Part shown: positions 17,731-27,327 of the stretch, piece by piece | Numbering within the stretch: position 1 is the stretch's first letter | How the letters are laid out: each line of letters begins with the position of its first letter | Notes under the pieces: model-generated | Database searches by the model: none | What the model was told of the DNA's origin: nothing | The model's input: the letters and a program-made list of their open reading frames with translations, nothing else | Translations under genes and position numbers: made by a program | DNA from: Dyadobacter sp. CY326 | Lineage (GTDB): Bacteria; Bacteroidota; Bacteroidia; Cytophagales; Spirosomataceae | Assembly (NCBI RefSeq): GCF_021390515.1 | Contig: NZ_JAJUXI010000002.1 | Coordinates: 849,634-913,633, forward strand | Direction: 5' to 3' | Length of the DNA: 64,000 nt

Positions 17731-20052
17731 TTATTGTTCAACTGAAACTGACTCTCGCAGGAGATTTGCTGCCGTGATCATGTTTCTCAATGCAGCTTCG
17801 GTTTCCGGCCACTTGCGGGTTTTCAGTCCGCAATCGGGGTTAACCCACAGATTTCTGGATGGAATCACCTTCAATGCCTTTTCTAACAAAACAATCATTT
17901 CGTCTACCGTCGGGACGCGCGGCGAGTGAATATCATAAACGCCGGGACCGATTTCGTTAGGATAATTGAAGTTTGCAAAAGCATCCAAAAGCTCCATTTG
18001 TGACCGTGAAGTTTCAATGGTAATCACATCCGCATCCATCGCAGCAATCGAATCAATGATGTCATTGAACTCAGAATAGCACATATGCGTGTGAATTTGC
18101 GTCTGATCTGCAACGCCCGCCGCACTAAGCCTGAATGCGTCCACGGCCCATGTCAGATAATTCCGCCATGCGTATTTGCGCAATGGCAAACCTTCGCGAA
18201 TCGCCGGTTCGTCAATCTGGATCACCTTAATGCCAGCCTTTTCAAGATCAACAACTTCGTCGCGAATGGCCAGGCCAATCTGGAAAGCAGTGTCTTTTCT
18301 TGGCTGATCATCGCGCACAAATGACCATTGTAAAATCGTAACTGGCCCTGTCAACATGCCTTTTACCAACTTCTCCGAATTGGCTTGCGCAAATGCAGAC
18401 CACTTAACGGTCATTGCGCCCGGACGTTCAACGTCACCGAAAATAACAGGCGGTTTCACGCAGCGGCTGCCGTAACTCTGCACCCAGCCATTTTGCGTAA
18501 ATACAAATCCGGACAGGCTTTCGCCAAAATATTCCACCATATCATTCCTTTCAAACTCCCCGTGAACCAGCACGTCGATGCCAAGTTCTTCCTGCCAGCG
18601 CAATGAGCTGACGATTTCCTCTTTAATGCGGGTTTCGTAATCCTCCAATGTTAGTTTGCCGCTCTTCAAATTAGCTCTCAACTGGCGCACTTCGTCCGTT
18701 TGCGGGAATGAGCCGATTGTTGTGGAAGGAAACAACGGAAGTTTTAATTTTTCCAATTGGATGGTTTGGCGGACCTGAAAAGCATTTTGCCTCTCAAAAT
18801 CATGCTGGCTTATGCTAGCCACGCGATTTTTCACCTCCGGCTTGTGAATCAATGTGGATGTTCTTCTGCTTGCTATGGCCTTTTGATTTTCGATAAACGA
18901 CTGATCAGTTGTCCAATCCGTCTGAGCCAGTTGTGATAATGCTGTCACTTCACTTAGTTTCTGTTTGGCAAAAGCCATCCAGTTTTTGATTTCCTGCGTT
19001 AAAACCGATTCGTTTTTTTCCAGATCCAGATCGTGCGGGCTGTGCAACAATGAAGATGAAGGAGCAATCATCACACGGTTTTCACCCAAAACCTCAATTG
19101 CCTTTTTCACAAATTCAAGTGATTTGGCAAAATCGTTTTTCCAGATATTCCTCCCATCGACAACACCAAGCGAAAGCTTCTTTGTGGAATTTACAAATGC
19201 TTCATCAGCCAAAATTTGAGGCAAAGTTTCAGCGCCGCGCGTGAGGTCGATGTGCAATGCGTCAATGTTCAAACTGGTTGCAATGCTCAAATTATCCTCC
19301 AACGCGCCAAAATAGGACGCAACCAGAATTTTCAGTTTGGGAAGCGCCTCCCGGATTTGCGCATATGCGCTCTGCAATGCCAGCTTGTCTTTGTTTGTGA
19401 GGTCGAGCACAAGCGCAGGCTCATCCAGTTGCACCCATTCCGCGCCGCGTGAAGCCAGTTCTTTTAAAACTGAAATGTAAACCGGCAAAAGATTGTCCAG
19501 CAAATCAATTTTATCAAAACCCGCTTCCTTTTCTTTTCCCAACAGCAAATATGTAACAGGGCCAACGAGAACAGGTTTTGTCAAAATCCCTTTGTGCAAC
19601 GCATCTTCAAATTCAATGATCACTTTATCAGAATAGCGGCTGAACTTCTGGTCTTTTACAAACTCAGGAACCAGATAATGATAATTTGTATCAAACCATT
19701 TGGTCATCTCCATTGCCTTGATATCCAGGCCGTCGCGCTGCACGCCACGCGCCATCGCATAATAGAGGTCGAGCTCGCGATTGGATTTGCCGTCGATTAA
19801 CTGGTGATAGCGCTCCGGAATTGCGCCTGCCATCAGCGACGTGTCCAAAACATGGTCATACAGTGAGAAATCGTTGGAAGGAATGAGGTCCAGACCTGCA
19901 TTCTTCTGGGTTTCCCAATTCTGGTGGCGGATTTTGCGGGCAACTTTTTGAAGCTCGTCCCTGTCAATTTTACCTGCCCAAAACTGTTCGCTGGCTTTTT
20001 TGAGCTCACGCTGACTTCCCACGCGGGGATAACCAAGATTGTGTGATAACAT
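17731..20052 (-). CDS. metE: Cobalamin-independent methionine synthase MetE
   Basis: A 773-residue enzyme that moves a methyl group from 5-methyltetrahydropteroyl-polyglutamate directly to homocysteine. It has the duplicated TIM-barrel structure: an N-terminal half (NLGYPRVGSQRELKKASEQF at the start) and a catalytic C-terminal half with FPSTTIGSFPQTDEVRQLR near residues 440-458. Zinc ligands are visible as His and Cys in IHTHMCYSEF (around residue 655) and Cys in NPDCGLKTRKW (around residue 740), with the conserved VIQIDEPAIREGLPL between. The length is normal (E. coli 753). A cobalamin riboswitch precedes it by about 210 bp, so it should be repressed by B12, when MetH takes over. Confidence 0.98.
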   Translation of the reverse strand: MLSHNLGYPRVGSQRELKKASEQFWAGKIDRDELQKVARKIRHQNWETQKNAGLDLIPSNDFSLYDHVLDTSLMAGAIPERYHQLIDGKSNRELDLYYAMARGVQRDGLDIKAMEMTKWFDTNYHYLVPEFVKDQKFSRYSDKVIIEFEDALHKGILTKPVLVGPVTYLLLGKEKEAGFDKIDLLDNLLPVYISVLKELASRGAEWVQLDEPALVLDLTNKDKLALQSAYAQIREALPKLKILVASYFGALEDNLSIATSLNIDALHIDLTRGAETLPQILADEAFVNSTKKLSLGVVDGRNIWKNDFAKSLEFVKKAIEVLGENRVMIAPSSSLLHSPHDLDLEKNESVLTQEIKNWMAFAKQKLSEVTALSQLAQTDWTTDQSFIENQKAIASRRTSTLIHKPEVKNRVASISQHDFERQNAFQVRQTIQLEKLKLPLFPSTTIGSFPQTDEVRQLRANLKSGKLTLEDYETRIKEEIVSSLRWQEELGIDVLVHGEFERNDMVEYFGESLSGFVFTQNGWVQSYGSRCVKPPVIFGDVERPGAMTVKWSAFAQANSEKLVKGMLTGPVTILQWSFVRDDQPRKDTAFQIGLAIRDEVVDLEKAGIKVIQIDEPAIREGLPLRKYAWRNYLTWAVDAFRLSAAGVADQTQIHTHMCYSEFNDIIDSIAAMDADVITIETSRSQMELLDAFANFNYPNEIGPGVYDIHSPRVPTVDEMIVLLEKALKVIPSRNLWVNPDCGLKTRKWPETEAALRNMITAANLLRESVSVEQ

Positions 20053-20264
20053 AACATTTGTGTTTAAGAGTTAATAAAAACCCTTTGAAAACACCCCCGT
20101 CCTGACACAGAAAATGAAAAATAAAGGCTTGCTGATCAGTACGTAACATCATTTTGAATGCTTACATCGTAGCATATTTCTTCCCCAAAGGGAAGAACTG
20201 CTCCTTCATTAAGAATTCATCGTGATATTTTGTAAATCAATGCTTAACCATTTCCCAACCGTGA

Positions 20265-20465
20265 GGAAATAGCCATTGAGCGTAGCGGCAAGTCTCCTGG
20301 CTTGTATCATTTTTACCGCCCTTCTCGCCGTGAGGCAATGGGACACGAGGGTAAAAATTTGTCCTGCCGATTACAGGACCGATACTTACAGTAGCACGAC
20401 TGCCCGTGAATTTCACACGGTTCCTTTTTAATTTCTGCTTTGTTTGGATGAGGGCTCCAAAAGCG
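20265..20465 (-). ncRNA. Cobalamin (B12) riboswitch upstream of metE
   Basis: Read on the minus strand, the region carries the conserved cobalamin-riboswitch core: GGAACCGTGTGAAATTCACG (the G-rich start, GTGAAA and TCAC strands), then GGCAGTCGTGCTACTGTAAG (matching the C-x-ACTGT core), variable hairpins including TCCTGTAATCGGCAGGA, and finally AAGCCAGGAGACTTGCC, the near-invariant 3' element. Closing-helix candidates are GGAGCC at the 5' end and GGCT at the 3' end. The boundaries are approximate. Between the aptamer and the metE ATG (20053-20264) there is an 8-bp perfect hairpin at 20178-20197 with no T run, so control may act on translation or through alternative pairing. Ligand binding is expected to lower metE expression. 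Confidence 0.93.
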
Positions 20466-20652
20466 AAAACCACTACCCCGATTGACGGGCGTTCACAAAG
20501 AACGTTGTAAAGTTAAAACCAAAACTCCCGGACCGCTAAAAGTGCCGCCGATTTAAGTGAAAGCCGTTTCAATTGATAAAGTGAAGGGATAAAATATCTA
20601 TTTCAAAAGCAATTCAATGTGCCCAAAAGTGTATTTTGTTGGACAAAAATGG

Positions 20653-21387
20653 TCACTGCTCAATCAAACTTGCAGCGTCTGCATCCAGTAAATACTCAGC
20701 ATTCAAATGATTCTGCAAGATGGTTGCTGGGAAATTCGTGGTGACAGGAAAATCCAATGCACGTTTTACAACAGGCGCTTTTGCGCTGCCGGAAGCCATC
20801 AAAATGGCAGTTTTCGATTCCATAATGTGCCGGATGCCGACCGTGATTCCTCTATTAATAATGGTCGATTGCTTGAAATACTTTTGTCCGACCTCCTTAG
20901 TAATGTCTTCAAGTTCCGAAACGTGCGCGTAAGTGTCCCACGGCGTGCCCGGTTCATTAAGCGCCAAATGTCCGTTCATGCCCACGCCCAGAATGATCAG
21001 ATCAAGGCCGCCGAGGCCAGCAACCACTTTATTAATGCGTGCACATTCTTCATCCGGATTATGCGCTTTGCCATCAAAAAAGACGATTTTATCTTCTCGT
21101 AAACCGATTGGTTTCAAAAAATCTTTGTTCAATAAATTCCTGCAACCGCCATCATCATCCGCACCGAAACCGATCCACTCGTCGAGGCCGATAAAAATGC
21201 ATGTCGAAAAATCCGTTGCGCCTTTTTGATTCTCGGAAACCAAAATTTCGAACATGCCCAGCGGCGTGCTGCCGGACGGCAGACAGATGACGGCATTCGG
21301 TTTCTTGGAAAGTAAGGCCATCACGCGCTCCGCAGCGGCGAGGCTCATCGCTTCATAATTTGGGTAAATGTTCAGTTTTGGTTTCAT
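20653..21387 (-). CDS. nagB: Glucosamine-6-phosphate deaminase-like sugar isomerase (NagB family)
   Basis: A 244-residue protein from the ATG at 21387; the longer frame to 21450 adds a non-homologous leader. It has the NagB/6-phosphogluconolactonase fold: CLPSGSTPLGMFEIL (phosphate-binding loop, about residues 33-47), IGLDEWIG (about 68-75, the catalytic Asp loop), LGVGMNGHLALNEPG with the active-site His, and ITVGIRHIMESKTAILMASG. These favour glucosamine-6-phosphate deaminase over phosphogluconolactonase. It converts GlcN6P to fructose-6-phosphate and ammonia. It is divergent from fumC and is not beside nagA, so a related sugar-phosphate substrate is possible. Confidence 0.85.
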   Translation of the reverse strand: MKPKLNIYPNYEAMSLAAAERVMALLSKKPNAVICLPSGSTPLGMFEILVSENQKGATDFSTCIFIGLDEWIGFGADDDGGCRNLLNKDFLKPIGLREDKIVFFDGKAHNPDEECARINKVVAGLGGLDLIILGVGMNGHLALNEPGTPWDTYAHVSELEDITKEVGQKYFKQSTIINRGITVGIRHIMESKTAILMASGSAKAPVVKRALDFPVTTNFPATILQNHLNAEYLLDADAASLIEQ

Positions 21388-21534
21388 GATTTGAATGAAA
21401 AAGTGTTTTGTAAAAAGATAAGCAAGCCATTCTTTCCGCGTAAGAAACATTTATCCTTGAAAAACACCAAAAACTTGGCGCCCAATCCTAACTTTACCGC
21501 TTAATCCGCATTGTTCATTCTCACTAATCGAAAA

Positions 21535-22935
21535 ATGGAATACCGTATAGAAAAAGATACCATGGGTGAAGTGCAGGTGCCCTCCCATGTATACTGGGGC
21601 GCACAAACGCAACGCTCGATCCAAAATTTTCCTATTGCGCAGGATATCAACAAGATGCCTAAGGAAATTATTAAGGCATTTGCATATTTGAAAAAGGCCG
21701 CAGCGATCACCAACTATGAAGCGGGCGTTCTTCCAAAAGAAAAAAGCGACCTGATCGGTCAGGTTTGTGATGAAATTCTGGCGGAAAAACTGGATGACCA
21801 GTTTCCATTGGTTGTATGGCAAACGGGCTCGGGAACGCAGTCGAATATGAATTGTAATGAAGTGATTGCTTACCGCGGTCACGTGCTGCAAGGCGGTGAA
21901 CTGGGTGACAAGACAAAATTTCTGCATCCAAATGATGACGTTAACAAGTCGCAGTCGTCCAATGACACATATCCGACGGCTATGCACATTGCGGCTTACA
22001 AGATTTTGGTTGATGTGACCATTCCCGGGATTACCAAGTTAAGGGACACTTTAAAGGCCAAATCCGAGGCTTTCCGGAATGTGGTTAAGATCGGACGCAC
22101 GCACTTTATGGATGCGACTCCGCTGACATTGGGACAGGAATTTTCGGGTTACGCCTCGCAGCTGGATCACGGTTTGCGCGCGATCAACAATACACTTTCG
22201 CACCTTTCTGAACTCGCATTGGGTGGAACCGCCGTGGGAACGGGGATTAATACGCCCGAAGGTTATTCTGGAAACGTTGCCCGTCACATTGCAGCGCTTA
22301 CAAATCTTCCTTTTATCACTGCTGAAAATAAATTTGAAGCATTGGCAGCACATGATGCCATCGTAGAAGCACACGGCGCATTGAAAACGGTCGCTGTTAG
22401 TTTGATGAAAATCGGAAATGACATTCGCATGCTTTCTTCTGGCCCGCGCTCGGGAATTGGTGAAATCCACATTCCGGACAACGAACCTGGAAGTTCTATT
22501 ATGCCCGGGAAAGTGAACCCAACACAATGCGAAGCTATGACAATGGTGGCTGCGCAAGTGATGGGCAACGACGTGGCGATCGGCATTGGCGGATCAAATG
22601 GCCATTTTGAGCTCAATGTTTTCAAACCGTTAATGGCTTACAATTTCCTTCATTCCGCACGATTGATCGGCGATGTTTGTGTTTCCTTTAATGATAATTG
22701 CGCTGTGGGCATTGAACCGCTGCATGAAAATATTAAAAAGCATGTGAACAATTCGTTGATGTTAGTAACCGCTCTAAACACCAAAATCGGTTACTATAAA
22801 GCTGCCGAAATTGCGCAAACCGCTCACAAAAACGGTTCGACTTTGAAGGAAACAGCGGTTGAATTGGGTTATGTGACCCCGGATGAATTTGACGCTTGGG
22901 TTAAACCTGAGGATATGGTTGGCGACAACAAGTAA
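21535..22935 (+). CDS. fumC: Class II fumarate hydratase FumC
   Basis: A 466-residue TCA-cycle enzyme that interconverts fumarate and malate. The start is the ATG at 21535, giving [16 protein letters not shown], the normal FumC opening; an upstream in-frame TTG at 21511 is not needed. Signatures include [23 protein letters not shown] (about 100-108), [32 protein letters not shown] (about 184-203) and [16 protein letters not shown] (about 318-333), the superfamily signature with the catalytic Ser. The length is typical for a homotetramer. It is followed by a strong terminator at 22958-22995, so it is monocistronic. Confidence 0.97.
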   Translation: MEYRIEKDTMGEVQVPSHVYWGAQTQRSIQNFPIAQDINKMPKEIIKAFAYLKKAAAITNYEAGVLPKEKSDLIGQVCDEILAEKLDDQFPLVVWQTGSGTQSNMNCNEVIAYRGHVLQGGELGDKTKFLHPNDDVNKSQSSNDTYPTAMHIAAYKILVDVTIPGITKLRDTLKAKSEAFRNVVKIGRTHFMDATPLTLGQEFSGYASQLDHGLRAINNTLSHLSELALGGTAVGTGINTPEGYSGNVARHIAALTNLPFITAENKFEALAAHDAIVEAHGALKTVAVSLMKIGNDIRMLSSGPRSGIGEIHIPDNEPGSSIMPGKVNPTQCEAMTMVAAQVMGNDVAIGIGGSNGHFELNVFKPLMAYNFLHSARLIGDVCVSFNDNCAVGIEPLHENIKKHVNNSLMLVTALNTKIGYYKAAEIAQTAHKNGSTLKETAVELGYVTPDEFDAWVKPEDMVGDNK

Positions 22936-22957
22936 AACTTTGCAAATCGTTTATTTT

Positions 22958-22995
22958 AAATGCTCCGCCACGCTTTGGTGGAGCATTTGATTTTT
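22958..22995 (+). terminator. Rho-independent terminator of fumC
   Basis: A 13-bp stem with one G-U pair (22958-22970 with 22976-22988) and a 5-nt loop is followed by GATTTTT. It lies 22 bp after the fumC stop. Confidence 0.93.
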
Positions 22996-23010
22996 CCAGC
23001 CAGCGTCAAA

Positions 23011-23544
23011 ATGAACATTCGAAATGCATTAATGAATGATCCCATGCAGTCCAAGCGGCGGGCAATGGAAGTTGCCGCATATGCCTGCCTTGACAGTGCT
23101 CACTTTCAGCAACTCATAAACTGCTTTCTTTCAAATGATTACAGACTGGCACAGCGGGCGGCATTAAGCGTGAGCATCGCGGCACGGCAACGCCCGGACA
23201 TGATTGTACCGCACATTAACACGCTGGTTGACATGCTTCCCCGCACCGATGTCCACGATGCCGTGATCCGCAACAGCGTGCGCATTTTGCAGGAAATTGA
23301 AATTCCTGCCGAACTGCATGGGAAAGTGATGGACATTTGTTTTGCATTTATCCAAAACAGAGAAATTCCTGTCGCCATCCGCGTATTTTCCCTGACAATT
23401 CTCGACAATTTCTCAAAAATTTATCCGGAGATTAGAAATGAACTGGGCATAATTATTGAAGAGGCGATGGAATTTGAAAAACCCGCATTCCGTGCGAGAG
23501 GGAAGAAAATTCTGGCCAGGATTAAAAACCAAAAGCATTCGTAA
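23011..23544 (+). CDS. Helical-repeat (HEAT-like) protein, unknown function
   Basis: A 177-residue protein starting at the ATG at 23011. The frame is open further upstream, but that part is the fumC terminator. The sequence is almost all helical with repeat-like units of about 35 residues (SKRRAMEVAAYACLDSAHFQ, YRLAQRAALSVSIAARQRPD, VHDAVIRNSVRILQEIEIPA, IPVAIRVFSLTILDNFSKIY), a pattern typical of HEAT or adenosine-deaminase-like solenoids. There is no signal peptide or membrane segment, so it is cytoplasmic and probably a protein-binding scaffold. A 45-bp gap separates it from the hydroxyacid dehydrogenase gene, and co-transcription is possible. No family name is offered. Confidence 0.75.
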   Translation: MNIRNALMNDPMQSKRRAMEVAAYACLDSAHFQQLINCFLSNDYRLAQRAALSVSIAARQRPDMIVPHINTLVDMLPRTDVHDAVIRNSVRILQEIEIPAELHGKVMDICFAFIQNREIPVAIRVFSLTILDNFSKIYPEIRNELGIIIEEAMEFEKPAFRARGKKILARIKNQKHS

Positions 23545-23589
23545 CACAGGTAAAACTCTTTACTTTGTTTCTTTAACCAAAAACAACAA

Positions 23590-24531
23590 ATGATCATTTA
23601 CTGCTATTCCATGCTGGATGAATCGCTCAGAAACAAACTCAGCGAGGCATTGCAACCCCAAAACATTGTTCATTTCCGGACCGAAACGACTAGCGAAGCA
23701 GAAAGCCGGGAAGAGTTTAAAAATGCGAACTATATTCTGGGTAATCCTCCGATCGAATGGTTTTCCGATGCATTGCCCAATCTGAAATTCTGGCAGCTGG
23801 ACTCAGCAGGATTTGACCAATATGCTGTCGTAAAAATTGATGAAAGTGTAAAAGTTGCCAATATGGGCGACTGGTTTGCAAGGCCTTGCGCCGAATCGAT
23901 TGTAGGCGGTGTGCTCGCATTGTATCGCGGACTGGACACGCTTACATTGCTTAAACAAAAATCGGAATGGGTGGGCGCTAAGCTTCGTGCTGAGCTAAAA
24001 ATCCTTTACCAGCAGAATGTCATCATTTTAGGTGCCGGCACAATTGGATTGGCAGTGAACACGATTTTGAAAGGCTTCGGCTGTTCTACGCATTTAATGG
24101 CACGGACTTCTCCGGAGGCAGATTTGCACAGCAAAGAGGATTTATACAATGAATTGCCTTACGCAGATCTGGTCATCAACACGCTTCCCGGCACGGCGCA
24201 ACGTTTTGTGGACGAGGCATTTTTTTCCAAAATGAAAGCGAACAGCGTGTATGCAAGCGTGGGAAGAGGCAGCACAACAGACGAGCAAGCGCTGATTGCA
24301 GTGCTTCATTCTGGTCAGCTCGATGGCGCAGTTCTGGATGTAACCGAAGTAGAACCGTTACCCGGAGACAGCCCATTGTGGCAAATGGAGAATGTAATTC
24401 TCACGCAACACACCGGAGGCGGGCATAATAATGAGCACATTGGGAAAGTGGATTTATTCCTGAACAACATCTTTGCGATGGAAAATGGCGGGAACATTGT
24501 GAATGAAGTGAATTTGCTCAAAGGCTATTAA
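23590..24531 (+). CDS. D-2-hydroxyacid dehydrogenase (NAD-binding)
   Basis: A 313-residue oxidoreductase of the D-isomer-specific 2-hydroxyacid dehydrogenase family, which interconverts 2-keto and D-2-hydroxy acids with NAD(P)H. The substrate domain is about residues 1-100 and the Rossmann domain about 100-285. VIILGAGTIGLAVNTIL (about 140-156) is the GxGxxG nucleotide loop. YASVGRGSTTDEQAL carries the catalytic Arg, VLDVTEVEPLPGDSPLW carries the Glu, and LTQHTGGGHN carries the His acid. The 20-bp gap to galK suggests co-transcription, but a functional link with galactose use is not evident. The exact substrate is unknown. Confidence 0.88.
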   Translation: MIIYCYSMLDESLRNKLSEALQPQNIVHFRTETTSEAESREEFKNANYILGNPPIEWFSDALPNLKFWQLDSAGFDQYAVVKIDESVKVANMGDWFARPCAESIVGGVLALYRGLDTLTLLKQKSEWVGAKLRAELKILYQQNVIILGAGTIGLAVNTILKGFGCSTHLMARTSPEADLHSKEDLYNELPYADLVINTLPGTAQRFVDEAFFSKMKANSVYASVGRGSTTDEQALIAVLHSGQLDGAVLDVTEVEPLPGDSPLWQMENVILTQHTGGGHNNEHIGKVDLFLNNIFAMENGGNIVNEVNLLKGY

Positions 24532-24551
24532 TAACACCAGATTTAGACATA

Positions 24552-25730
24552 ATGCAACAAGCTGATATCATTGAAGGGATTAAGGGAAAGTATTTTCAAA
24601 AGTTTGGTGAAACATCAAATCCGGATAAAGTAAGAACTTTCCGTTCGCCGGGAAGGATTAACCTGATTGGCGAGCATACGGATTACAATAATGGATTTGT
24701 GCTGCCCGCGAGCGTTGACAAAGCAGTTTATTTCGTCATTGAACCGAGGGAAGATGATCAGGTCATTTTGCATGCAGCGGATCTTGATGAAACGTACACA
24801 TTCAATGTTAACGACCTCTCCAAACCGGATCAAGCCTGGTCGCATTATCAGCTTGGGATTATTGAGCAGATTTATAAAAAAGGGCTTAAAATCGGCGGTT
24901 TTCAAACAACATTTGGCGGAGATGTGCCAGTTGGCGCTGGATTATCCTCTTCTGCAGCATTGGAATGTTGTCTCTTGTTTGCTTTAAACGAGCTGTTTGA
25001 CTTGGGACTTGATCGGTTCAATATTGTAAAAATGTCGCAAAAGGCGGAAAACGAATATGTGGGCGTTCAATGCGGCATTATGGACCAATTTGCTTCTGCA
25101 TTTGGAAAGGAAGAATCCGTTATCCGGCTTGATTGCAGATCATTGGAATATGAATATTTCCCATTTCCAATGCAGGATTATTTGCTGGTCCTTTGCGACA
25201 CGAGCGTGAAGCATTCTCTGGCCAGCTCGGAATACAACACAAGACGACTGGAATGCGAGAAGGGCATTTCTATTTTGAAGAAATATTATCCTGACATTGA
25301 AAGCCTTCGCGACGTTACGCCTGAAATCGTCGCCGAGCACAAAGATGAATTGGGTGATCCTGTAAATCGCAGATGCAAATTTATTACAGAAGAAATCCAG
25401 CGCGTTCAGGATGCATGCGATCTTTTGGTGGAAGGAAATCTTGTTGAATTTGGTCAAAAAATGTATGCAACGCATCAGGGATTGCAGCATGAATATGAAG
25501 TGAGCTGCCCTGAACTAGACTTTCTGGTCGATCAGACCATCAATGATCCTGCGGTACTTGGCGCCAGAATGATGGGTGGCGGATTTGGCGGCTGCACCAT
25601 TAATTTGGTCAAAAAAGAAGCCGTTGATGATTTTGAACAAAAAATGAAGGCAGCCTATCTGCAAGCATATCAGATTGACCTTCCGTGCTACAAAGTGAAA
25701 ATTACGACAGGAACCGAGGAAATCCTCTAA
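24552..25730 (+). CDS. galK: Galactokinase GalK
   Basis: A 392-residue GHMP kinase that phosphorylates alpha-D-galactose at C1 with ATP, the first committed step of the Leloir pathway. Residues about 32-50 (RSPGRINLIGEHTDYNNG) are the galactokinase signature; VPVGAGLSSSAALECCL (about 123-139) is the GHMP ATP-binding loop; and ARMMGGGFGGCTINLV (about 338-353) is motif 3. The catalytic Asp lies in CGIMDQFASAFG. The length and domain order match the E. coli enzyme. The mutarotase gene follows after 36 bp, forming a galK-galM pair; galT and galE are not in the window. Confidence 0.97.
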   Translation: MQQADIIEGIKGKYFQKFGETSNPDKVRTFRSPGRINLIGEHTDYNNGFVLPASVDKAVYFVIEPREDDQVILHAADLDETYTFNVNDLSKPDQAWSHYQLGIIEQIYKKGLKIGGFQTTFGGDVPVGAGLSSSAALECCLLFALNELFDLGLDRFNIVKMSQKAENEYVGVQCGIMDQFASAFGKEESVIRLDCRSLEYEYFPFPMQDYLLVLCDTSVKHSLASSEYNTRRLECEKGISILKKYYPDIESLRDVTPEIVAEHKDELGDPVNRRCKFITEEIQRVQDACDLLVEGNLVEFGQKMYATHQGLQHEYEVSCPELDFLVDQTINDPAVLGARMMGGGFGGCTINLVKKEAVDDFEQKMKAAYLQAYQIDLPCYKVKITTGTEEIL

Positions 25731-25766
25731 ACTCCTTTAACCAGAACCAACATCCAATTGCTGAAT

Positions 25767-26906
25767 ATGAAAAGAATATTCGTTTTACTCACTGCGCTGA
25801 CCAGTTTTTTCCTTTTCAGCTGCTCCAAATCAAACAAAGAAGAGATGATCAGTACGATTTCCAAAGAGTCCTTCGGCAAACTTCCTGACGGCCAGGAGGC
25901 AGACCTTTATACACTGACCAATGCAAAAGGCATGACAGTGAACATCACGAATTATGGCGGCATTATCACAAAGATCATGGCCCCTGATAAAAAAGGTGAG
26001 TTCGCGGATGTTGTGCTGGGTTTCGATTCGCTGGCGCCTTATTTGGCAGAAAATCCGTTTTTTGGCGCATTGGTTGGCCGTTATGGAAATCGCATTGCAA
26101 AAGGAAAATTCAAATTGAATGGTCAAGAATACAAACTTGCCATAAACAATGGCCCGAACTCCTTGCACGGCGGCACCAAGGGTTTTAACAGAGTTTTGTG
26201 GAAAGCAACTGAAATCAACAAAGATTCAACCGTAGGCCTTCAACTGGAATACACAAGCAAGGATATGGAAGAAGGTTATCCTGGAAATTTGACCGTAAAA
26301 GTGGTTTACACTTTAGATAACGACAATTCGCTCAGCATTGATTACACTGCCACAACGGACAAACCAACGGTTTTAAACCTTACTAACCATTCCTACTTCA
26401 ACCTGACAGGTTTGAAAAGGGACATTTTGGATCACGAAGTCAAAATTGAATCTGACAGCATTGTGCCGGTTGACACGACATTGATTCCAACCGGAAAACT
26501 GCGTGCCGTGGAAGGGACGCCGTTTGATTTCAGAAAGTCCACTAAAATTTCTGCTGGCATTAATAAAACGGAAGATGAGCAGATCAAAAACGGCGGTGGC
26601 TATGACCATTGCTGGGTGCTAAAACGCACAGAACCAGGCTTAATGTTGTTTGCAACGGCAAAAGATCCTGAAAGCGGGCGGATTTTGGAAGCCTTCACGA
26701 CCGAGCCGGCCGTTCAATTTTACAGCGGCAACTTCCTTGATGGAACATTAAAAGGGAAAAACGCAACATATGTAAAGCGTTTCGGTTTCTGCCTGGAAAC
26801 AGAGCACTATCCCGACTCCCCAAACCAACCGCAATTCCCATCCACCGAGCTTAAACCCGGAGAAACTTACAAATCAACAACCAAATATCGGTTTTCGGCT
26901 AAGTAA
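25767..26906 (+). CDS. galM: Aldose 1-epimerase (galactose mutarotase), secreted lipoprotein
   Basis: A 379-residue enzyme interconverting the alpha and beta anomers of aldoses. The ATG at 25767 opens a lipoprotein signal peptide (LTALTSFFLFSCSKS, with Cys at about residue 20), so the enzyme is probably anchored in the periplasm; three codons upstream of this ATG are also open. Catalytic features are present: FGALVGRYGNRIAKGKF, NGPNSLHGGTKGFNRVLW (substrate His), LTNHSYFNLTG (second His), GGYDHCW, and a C-terminal FCLETEHYPDSPNQPQFPS with the catalytic Glu. Length and motifs fit the GalM family. It lies just after galK in one operon and supplies alpha-galactose to it. A strong terminator follows. 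Confidence 0.95.
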   Translation: MKRIFVLLTALTSFFLFSCSKSNKEEMISTISKESFGKLPDGQEADLYTLTNAKGMTVNITNYGGIITKIMAPDKKGEFADVVLGFDSLAPYLAENPFFGALVGRYGNRIAKGKFKLNGQEYKLAINNGPNSLHGGTKGFNRVLWKATEINKDSTVGLQLEYTSKDMEEGYPGNLTVKVVYTLDNDNSLSIDYTATTDKPTVLNLTNHSYFNLTGLKRDILDHEVKIESDSIVPVDTTLIPTGKLRAVEGTPFDFRKSTKISAGINKTEDEQIKNGGGYDHCWVLKRTEPGLMLFATAKDPESGRILEAFTTEPAVQFYSGNFLDGTLKGKNATYVKRFGFCLETEHYPDSPNQPQFPSTELKPGETYKSTTKYRFSAK

Positions 26907-26922
26907 CCGACACTAGTGCGTT

Positions 26923-26982
26923 AAAAAAATAAGGACAATGACACAGACTCACCGGGTCTGAAAGTCATCGTCCTTATTTTTT
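26923..26982 (+). terminator. Rho-independent terminator of galK-galM
   Basis: A long stem of about 19 bp with one mismatch (26924-26942 with 26964-26982) encloses a second small hairpin (CAGAC/GTCTG). The right arm ends in a T run, and because the left arm starts with A residues the structure could also act on the opposite strand. Confidence 0.9.
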
Positions 26983-26994
26983 GTAAATTTTAAG

Positions 26995-27002
26995 TAATTT
27001 TG
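26995..27002 (+). promoter_or_regulatory. Possible -7 element of the DUF4160/DUF2442 pair
   Basis: TAATTTTG matches TAnnTTTG and sits 22 bp before the DUF4160 ATG. No matching -33 TTTG is at the right distance, so this is only partly supported. Confidence 0.35.
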
Positions 27003-27024
27003 ACCAACACACTATGATATTGAT

Positions 27025-27327
27025 ATGCCTAAGATCCTGGAATATTTTGGACTTGTTTTTTATTTCTACTCGAACGATCATTTACCAATCCATCTGCACG
27101 TTTCATATAACGAGTATGAGACAATCTTCGAGATTTTTTTCGAGGAAGGGAAATTGAAAGACGTACGGGAAAGGTTGGTTCCAGGCATTGATCCGCTGCC
27201 GGCCATGCAACACAAAGAGGCAAGAAAGGTGATTGAGGTTTATGCGGAAATCATTGTGAATCGCTGGACAGATTTTTTTGTATTGAAAAAGAAAGTCCCA
27301 ATAATTAAGATAACAAAGAAGCTATGA
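27025..27327 (+). CDS. DUF4160 domain protein
   Basis: A 100-residue protein of the DUF4160 family. The diagnostic part is the N-terminal GLVFYFYSNDHLPIHLHVSY (about residues 8-27), where the family has the (F/Y)xxDHxPPHxHV motif; His residues here may bind metal. The C-terminal half (EARKVIEVYAEIIVNRWTDF) is helical and also typical. It overlaps the DUF2442 gene by four bases (ATGA), so the two are translationally coupled. Such pairs are found scattered across bacteria and have been suggested to be toxin-antitoxin-like. No biochemical function is established, and I make no further claim. Confidence 0.9.
   Translation: MPKILEYFGLVFYFYSNDHLPIHLHVSYNEYETIFEIFFEEGKLKDVRERLVPGIDPLPAMQHKEARKVIEVYAEIIVNRWTDFFVLKKKVPIIKITKKL

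Noticed and set aside
20237..20473. Open frame on the minus strand upstream of metE
   Set aside because: It overlays the cobalamin riboswitch core; base conservation there is explained by RNA structure.
22960..23010. Longer start of the HEAT-like protein gene
   Set aside because: Those codons are the fumC terminator hairpin.
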